A stretch of DNA of 18,617 nucleotides, from assembly GCA_031376425.1 (NCBI GenBank), contig JANMDR010000062.1, positions 1 to 18,617 on the forward strand, given 5' to 3'. This document shows positions 14,926 through 18,617 of this stretch, one piece after another. The stretch's first letter is position 1, and each line of letters begins with the position of its first letter. Both the position numbers and the translations under genes were made by a program. The DNA comes from JANMDR01 sp031376425 (GTDB lineage Bacteria > Pseudomonadota > Gammaproteobacteria > Burkholderiales > Usitatibacteraceae). The notes under the pieces were generated by a model. It was given only the letters and a program-made list of their open reading frames with translations. It was not told the origin of the DNA and did not search any database.

Positions 14926-16743
14926 ATGGATACCTTAATTACGCACAACCCCATCATCACCGCCCGCATCGCTACCCTTCGCGCGGCAATGCAGCGGGAA
15001 AATATCCAAGCCGTATTGGTGCCGTCGAGTGATCCACACTTATCCGAATACTTACCCGAGCGCTGGAAATCGCGCGAGTGGTTATCCAACTTTACCGGCT
15101 CAATGGGTACTTTGGTGGTAACCATAAAAGAGGCATTTTTGTTTGCCGATAGCCGCTATTGGCAGCAGGCTGAGAGTGAGCTCGCGGGTACGGGCATCAG
15201 CCTGTTTAAGATTAGGTCTGGCGCTAGTCAGGAACATGTAGATTGGTTAGCATCGAACGTGGGCGCTAAAAACACGGTAGTTGTGGATGGTGCGGTATTA
15301 GGTTTGGCTGCTGCCCGTGCGCTACAGACTGCATTGCAGGCGCAAGGTATCAATCTACGTACCGATTGCGATTTGATGGCGACCATATGGCCTGACCGCC
15401 CAGCATTGCCGCAAGCCCCCATTTACAACCATGTCGCACCCCACGCTACCCTGGCGCGGCGCGATAAGCTCGCTGCCACACGGGAGGCGATGAAATTAGC
15501 AAATGCCGACTGGCATTTCATTTCTACCTTAGACGATATCGCGTACCTGTTTAATCTGCGCGGCAGCGATGTAAGCTTCAATCCGGTGTTCTTAGCCCAT
15601 GCACTGATCTCGCAAACCACCGCCACTATTTTCGTGATAGCTGGAAAAGTCCCCACGGCGATTGAGAGCGAATTAGCAGCCGATGGCGTAAGCTTAGCAA
15701 GCTATGATGCCGCCAATAGCGCACTCGCAAACTTGCCAGCGAACACTGCCCTACTGATTGACCCCCGTCGCATTACCTATCGCACCCGCGAAACCGTTGG
15801 TGCACAGGTAAAAGTGGTGGAAGCCGTCAACCCTACTACCTTCGCAAAATCGCGCAAAACTGAGGCCGAACGCGAGTTTGTGCGGCGAACGATGGAGCTT
15901 GATGGTGCGGCGATGGCTGAATTTTATGCATGGTTTGAAAAAGCTCAAGGTGTCGAGCCGATCACTGAAGTTACTATTGACGAAAAGCTCACGGCCTGCC
16001 GTGCCAAGCAACCGGGCTTCGTTAGCCGCAGCTTCGCCACGATTGCCGGTTTCAAGTCTAACGGTGCGCTTAACCACTATCGTGCCCACAAAGCCACTGC
16101 ACTCACCATTGAAGGTAATGGACTATTGCTTATCGATTCCGGCGGTCAGTATCTGGGCGGCACTACCGATATTACCCGTGTCTGGCCTATTGGCGCTCTT
16201 AGTGAAGTTACCGCTGAGCAAAAACGCGATTACACCTTGGTATTAAAAGGCACCATTGCGCTATCGGTAGCAAAGTTTCCTAAAGGTACAAAATCTCCTT
16301 ACCTTGACGCTATTGCCCGTGCCCCAATTTGGGCGGCAGGATTTGATTATGGACACGGCACTGGGCACGGTGTCGGCTATTTTATGAATGTTCACGAAGG
16401 CCCGCAAACCATCAGCCAAGCTATGCCAGACCCGCACACGGCAATGGAAGAAGGCATGATTAGCTCGATAGAGCCTGGTCTTTATCGCACCGGCAAATGG
16501 GGTATTCGCATTGAGAATTTAGTGCTGAATATGCCAGCCGGCAATGAAGGTTTTGGCGATTTCTTGCACTTTGAAACGCTCACCCTCTGCCCAATTGATA
16601 CCCATTTAATCGAAAAATCCCTGCTGCGTGCGGACGAAATTGCATGGCTAAATGCCTATCACGCCGAAGTTGCCAAGCGTGTACTCCCGCTATTAAGTGG
16701 TGATGCCAAAGCATGGTTGCTGTTACGTACACAGGCAATTTAA
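14926..16743 (+). CDS. Xaa-Pro aminopeptidase (M24B, three-domain APP1-like)
   Basis: Removes an N-terminal residue that precedes proline, in the cytoplasm. At 605 residues it is the large form: two creatinase-like N-terminal domains (about 12-150 and 165-310), the M24 catalytic domain (about 315-545) and a C-terminal extension typical of APP1. All five metal ligands are visible: Asp404 (LLIDSGGQY), Asp415 (TTDITR), His481 (GTGHGVG), Glu516 (SIEPGLY) and Glu530 (GIRIENL), with the supporting His490 in NVHEGP. Two manganese or similar ions are expected. TAGGGA lies 6 nt before the ATG. An AT-rich stretch with interrupted symmetry (14884-14905) lies between cysB and this gene. No signal peptide is present. 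Confidence 0.93.
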   Translation: MDTLITHNPIITARIATLRAAMQRENIQAVLVPSSDPHLSEYLPERWKSREWLSNFTGSMGTLVVTIKEAFLFADSRYWQQAESELAGTGISLFKIRSGASQEHVDWLASNVGAKNTVVVDGAVLGLAAARALQTALQAQGINLRTDCDLMATIWPDRPALPQAPIYNHVAPHATLARRDKLAATREAMKLANADWHFISTLDDIAYLFNLRGSDVSFNPVFLAHALISQTTATIFVIAGKVPTAIESELAADGVSLASYDAANSALANLPANTALLIDPRRITYRTRETVGAQVKVVEAVNPTTFAKSRKTEAEREFVRRTMELDGAAMAEFYAWFEKAQGVEPITEVTIDEKLTACRAKQPGFVSRSFATIAGFKSNGALNHYRAHKATALTIEGNGLLLIDSGGQYLGGTTDITRVWPIGALSEVTAEQKRDYTLVLKGTIALSVAKFPKGTKSPYLDAIARAPIWAAGFDYGHGTGHGVGYFMNVHEGPQTISQAMPDPHTAMEEGMISSIEPGLYRTGKWGIRIENLVLNMPAGNEGFGDFLHFETLTLCPIDTHLIEKSLLRADEIAWLNAYHAEVAKRVLPLLSGDAKAWLLLRTQAI

Positions 16744-16767
16744 GCATTTTAATTTTAGGAACCAATC

Positions 16768-17562
16768 ATGAAAAAAATTTTCGTCTCGACAATAGTTGCC
16801 ATCAGCACCTTTTTAAGCTCCACTTCTTTTGCCTCATTCTGGGGCGATCTTTGGTTCAATCCCAATGAAGCGGGTTGGGGTTTAAATATCACCCAACAAG
16901 ATCAAACTCTCTTTGCCACCATGTTTATTTATGGCGCTGACAATCGCCCCTCATGGTTTGTCGCCAGCGCTATGGTACCCAGCGGCTCGGGCTACTTAGG
17001 TGATTTATACCAAACGAGCGGCCCCGCATTTTTCAATAGCTTCAACCCAAATAGTGTAGGAATCCGCAAGGTTGGCAGAATTATTTTTGTGCCAAGAAAT
17101 GAAGGTGAAGCGGGCATATCCTATGAGGTAGACGGCCTCACCATTAATAAAAACATCGAACGCCAAACCTTCAAAATACCTAACTTAACCAATACATGGC
17201 TCGGCAATTATCGGCAAAGGGTTAGCGGGTGTGATTCCAGTGCTTCCAGCAGCAATGGCACCTTCAATACGCCATTTTCATTGAATATAATAAATGATTC
17301 ACCAACCAGCAGTGTCATCAGCGGCACTTTCACGATAAATTCTGCCACCGTATGCTCGTTCTCCGGAACCCGAAATAACTTTGGCAAAATCTTCAATATC
17401 CTCGGCAACTACAGTTGCCCCAGCGGTGGCGGTGGCCCTATGACGCTTTTTAATGGTCAATATCTAGAAACGACCATCAGCGCTAGAATTCAACTCACTA
17501 ATAACGCCAACCGCTGTACTACAGATGGCTATTTTGCTGGCACTACCAGCCTAGCGCCTTAA
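16768..17562 (+). CDS. Secreted protein of unknown function, four cysteines
   Basis: A 264-residue exported protein. The signal peptide is clear: Lys2-Lys3, hydrophobic 4-17, and a likely SFA|S cleavage after residue 22. The mature N-terminal half carries a pattern I recognise from many betaproteobacterial and other secreted proteins, often repeated: GDLWFNPNEAGWGLNITQQDQTLFATMFIYGADNRPSWF, then GDLYQTSGPAFF and a beta-rich stretch to about 137. No function is known to me. The second half (about 140-264) holds four cysteines (155, 196, 217, 250), probably two disulfides, in a Ser/Asn/Gly-rich beta context. AGGA lies 7 nt before the ATG. It begins 24 nt after the aminopeptidase stop and may share its transcript. 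Confidence 0.75.
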   Translation: MKKIFVSTIVAISTFLSSTSFASFWGDLWFNPNEAGWGLNITQQDQTLFATMFIYGADNRPSWFVASAMVPSGSGYLGDLYQTSGPAFFNSFNPNSVGIRKVGRIIFVPRNEGEAGISYEVDGLTINKNIERQTFKIPNLTNTWLGNYRQRVSGCDSSASSSNGTFNTPFSLNIINDSPTSSVISGTFTINSATVCSFSGTRNNFGKIFNILGNYSCPSGGGGPMTLFNGQYLETTISARIQLTNNANRCTTDGYFAGTTSLAP

Positions 17563-17611
17563 TTACTTCTGGAATAACTGACTGAATATTTCCGAAAATA
17601 GCCTAGCGCCT
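17548..17611 (+). repeat. 12-bp direct repeat across the stop of the secreted-protein gene
   Basis: AGCCTAGCGCCT occurs at 17548-17559 (the last codons before the stop) and again at 17600-17611, a 52-bp period. It may mark a small duplication or a slippage event. The second copy lies in the 82-bp gap between two convergent genes, together with a weak stem CCAT/ATGG (17613-17616, 17627-17630) that might help terminate either gene. Confidence 0.5.
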
Positions 17612-17644
17612 CCATGCAAACCGCGTATGGTGCTGGGCGTCTAT

Positions 17645-18310
17645 TCAAGCGTCGCGAAACCGCTGAGTAAACATCGCCCGAGCAAGCCAAAACACCATCA
17701 TTAGTGCCACCACATTTTCGGGCACGGATAGCAGGAAGCTATCACGGATACTCTCTGGAAACGCCCGCGCACCGGGGCCTGTGAATAGCGACCCCGTGGC
17801 AATGTAAAGTGCTAAACACATGCGCCAAACATGTCGCGCAATCCGGTGGTGTCCACGCACACCTCGGTGAATAAGCAGGTTAATATCTAGCGCAGCTGCT
17901 ACTAGCGCTAGACCACCAAAGAAAAAATACGGTTCAGCTGGGAACCCGTCTTTCAATTTCAATACGCTCTGCAACGCCTCAAGCCCAAACCAAATCCCGC
18001 CCACGCCAATACCCAACGCCACCAACGGCGCAACTACTTCAAAAACCCCAATTTTAGGCGCAATACGACGAATGGTGACCCATGAAGTTGCTACCAAATA
18101 GAGGGTGAACACACCAGCTAAAAATGTAATCATTGATGGTTTTTGCAAAGCAACAATCGCCCCCGTTATTGCCATCACCATCATAAAAGCAAAAAATGTA
18201 TTACCGGCCGCACGATGTATTTTTGAGCCTTTAGTTGCAAATAGTGCGATTGCCCCAGCGAGTACGGCGACAGTACCTGTGACAACATGAAGCAGCATGA
18301 GGGGTGACAT
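17645..18310 (-). CDS. Seven-helix inner-membrane protein (DUF2306-like)
   Basis: A 221-residue, highly hydrophobic protein with about seven membrane helices (4-25, 34-56, 60-80, 88-112, 125-147, 155-176, 190-215). Recurring family features are LHVVTGTVAVLAGAIAL at the start, GSKIHRAAGN between helices 1 and 2, VATSWVTIRR, GFPAEPYFFFGGLAL, and RIARHVWRMCLALYIA with histidines and arginine beside a helix. The conserved histidines suggest a possible cofactor or proton role, but no function is established, and the DUF2306 relation is only a resemblance. AGGA is 11 nt before the ATG, a long spacing; the Met at residue 5 is a poorer alternative start. It converges with the secreted-protein gene. 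Confidence 0.75.
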   Translation of the reverse strand: MSPLMLLHVVTGTVAVLAGAIALFATKGSKIHRAAGNTFFAFMMVMAITGAIVALQKPSMITFLAGVFTLYLVATSWVTIRRIAPKIGVFEVVAPLVALGIGVGGIWFGLEALQSVLKLKDGFPAEPYFFFGGLALVAAALDINLLIHRGVRGHHRIARHVWRMCLALYIATGSLFTGPGARAFPESIRDSFLLSVPENVVALMMVFWLARAMFTQRFRDA

Positions 18311-18617
18311 AGCGTTGGTTTTCCTTATTTGTAAGTTGGGCGCGTTTGACTACCACGCGTTTTTTAACAACGTGCGTTGAGGTTGAGTGATGCTGATTGT
18401 GATTATGAGCGTCAGCATGGATTGGCTCAAACGCGCCAAGATGAAATGCAGATTGCGACTGATAAATCGCTTTGACAAGACCTCTGCACAACCACATAAA
18501 ACCCAACGAATTTGAGCGCTAGCGCAGCGTTGAAGAATTTCTAAGTCGAATGAGCGCAATCAATGCACTTTTCACCGTTAAATCACGCGCCTTTGCGCTT
18601 GTTAGTCGTTATTTTCT
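18311..18617. other. 307-bp end segment without a supportable gene
   Basis: No frame here has recognisable protein features or a convincing ribosome site. Two overlapping minus-strand ORFs (18231-18506 and 18350-18559) start inside it; one holds a His/Asn/Ser/Thr-rich run, but neither resembles a known family. The segment contains an 11-bp inverted repeat enclosing a second hairpin. A stretch GACCTCTGCACAACC (18478-18492) has a vague likeness to ends of IS5-type elements. A gene may begin beyond the window edge. Confidence 0.5.
18339..18437. repeat. Inverted repeat (11 bp) enclosing a nested hairpin
   Basis: GGCGCGTTTGA (18339-18349) is the exact reverse complement of TCAAACGCGCC (18427-18437); with one bulged G the match extends by a TTGG/CCAA block. 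Inside lie CAACG-TG-CGTTG (18368-18379) and ATGCTGA-N15-TCAGCAT (18390-18396, 18412-18418). The left arm lies about 29 bp upstream of the membrane-protein start. Possible readings are a small mobile or palindromic repeat, a structured RNA, or paired operators. Confidence 0.6.

Noticed and set aside
18478..18492. Possible end of an IS5-type insertion sequence
   Set aside because: The likeness is from memory and short; no second end, target duplication or transposase is visible.
18231..18506. Minus-strand ORF of 91 codons with a His/Asn-rich run
   Set aside because: It overlaps the 5' part of the membrane-protein gene, has no convincing start signal, and resembles no known protein.

Overview
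The window reads as a chromosomal segment of a betaproteobacterium, most likely a moderate-GC member of Burkholderiales or a relative. The evidence is the gene order cysI / DUF934-cysH / cysD / cysN / cobA divergent from cysB, a paired cphA / cphA-like locus, and a secreted protein of a type I associate with betaproteobacteria. Assignment below class level is a guess. I see no tRNA, rRNA, CRISPR array, prophage or intact insertion sequence. The genes look like ordinary housekeeping and accessory metabolism, with a few unusual protein architectures.

Left part (1-3356, + strand): the 3' part of cyanophycin synthetase (cphA), carrying the Mur-ligase half, followed by a second Mur-ligase gene. 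The second protein joins a CphA-like N-terminal domain directly to a CphA-like Mur domain and has no ATP-grasp domain. Both probably act in making or modifying the nitrogen reserve polymer cyanophycin.

Middle left (3357-7698): a possible 51-codon ORF whose stop overlaps the start of a DUF2087 protein; an AT-rich terminator-like hairpin; a five-helix membrane protein that couples a DUF3592-like domain to a DUF1444 domain; glutaminase glsA; a strong hairpin terminator; and, on the minus strand, a bacterial PH-domain protein with its own putative promoter.

Centre (7699-14866): an assimilatory sulfate reduction operon on the minus strand in which every junction overlaps by 1-8 nt. CysD/CysN activate sulfate to APS. 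A DUF934-CysH fusion reduces APS to sulfite and has the Cys pattern of iron-sulfur APS reductases. CysI reduces sulfite to sulfide. CobA makes precorrin-2 for the siroheme that CysI needs. The divergent cysB encodes the LysR-type sulfur regulator, and the 109-bp gap holds a palindrome immediately upstream of the putative cysI -35 region.

Right part (14867-18617): an M24B aminopeptidase P, a small secreted protein with four cysteines, and on the minus strand a seven-helix membrane protein. The last 307 bp hold no gene I can support but contain nested inverted repeats.

The most notable observations are the ATP-grasp-less CphA partner, the DUF934-CysH fusion, the DUF3592/DUF1444 membrane fusion, and the unexplained inverted-repeat segment at the right end.
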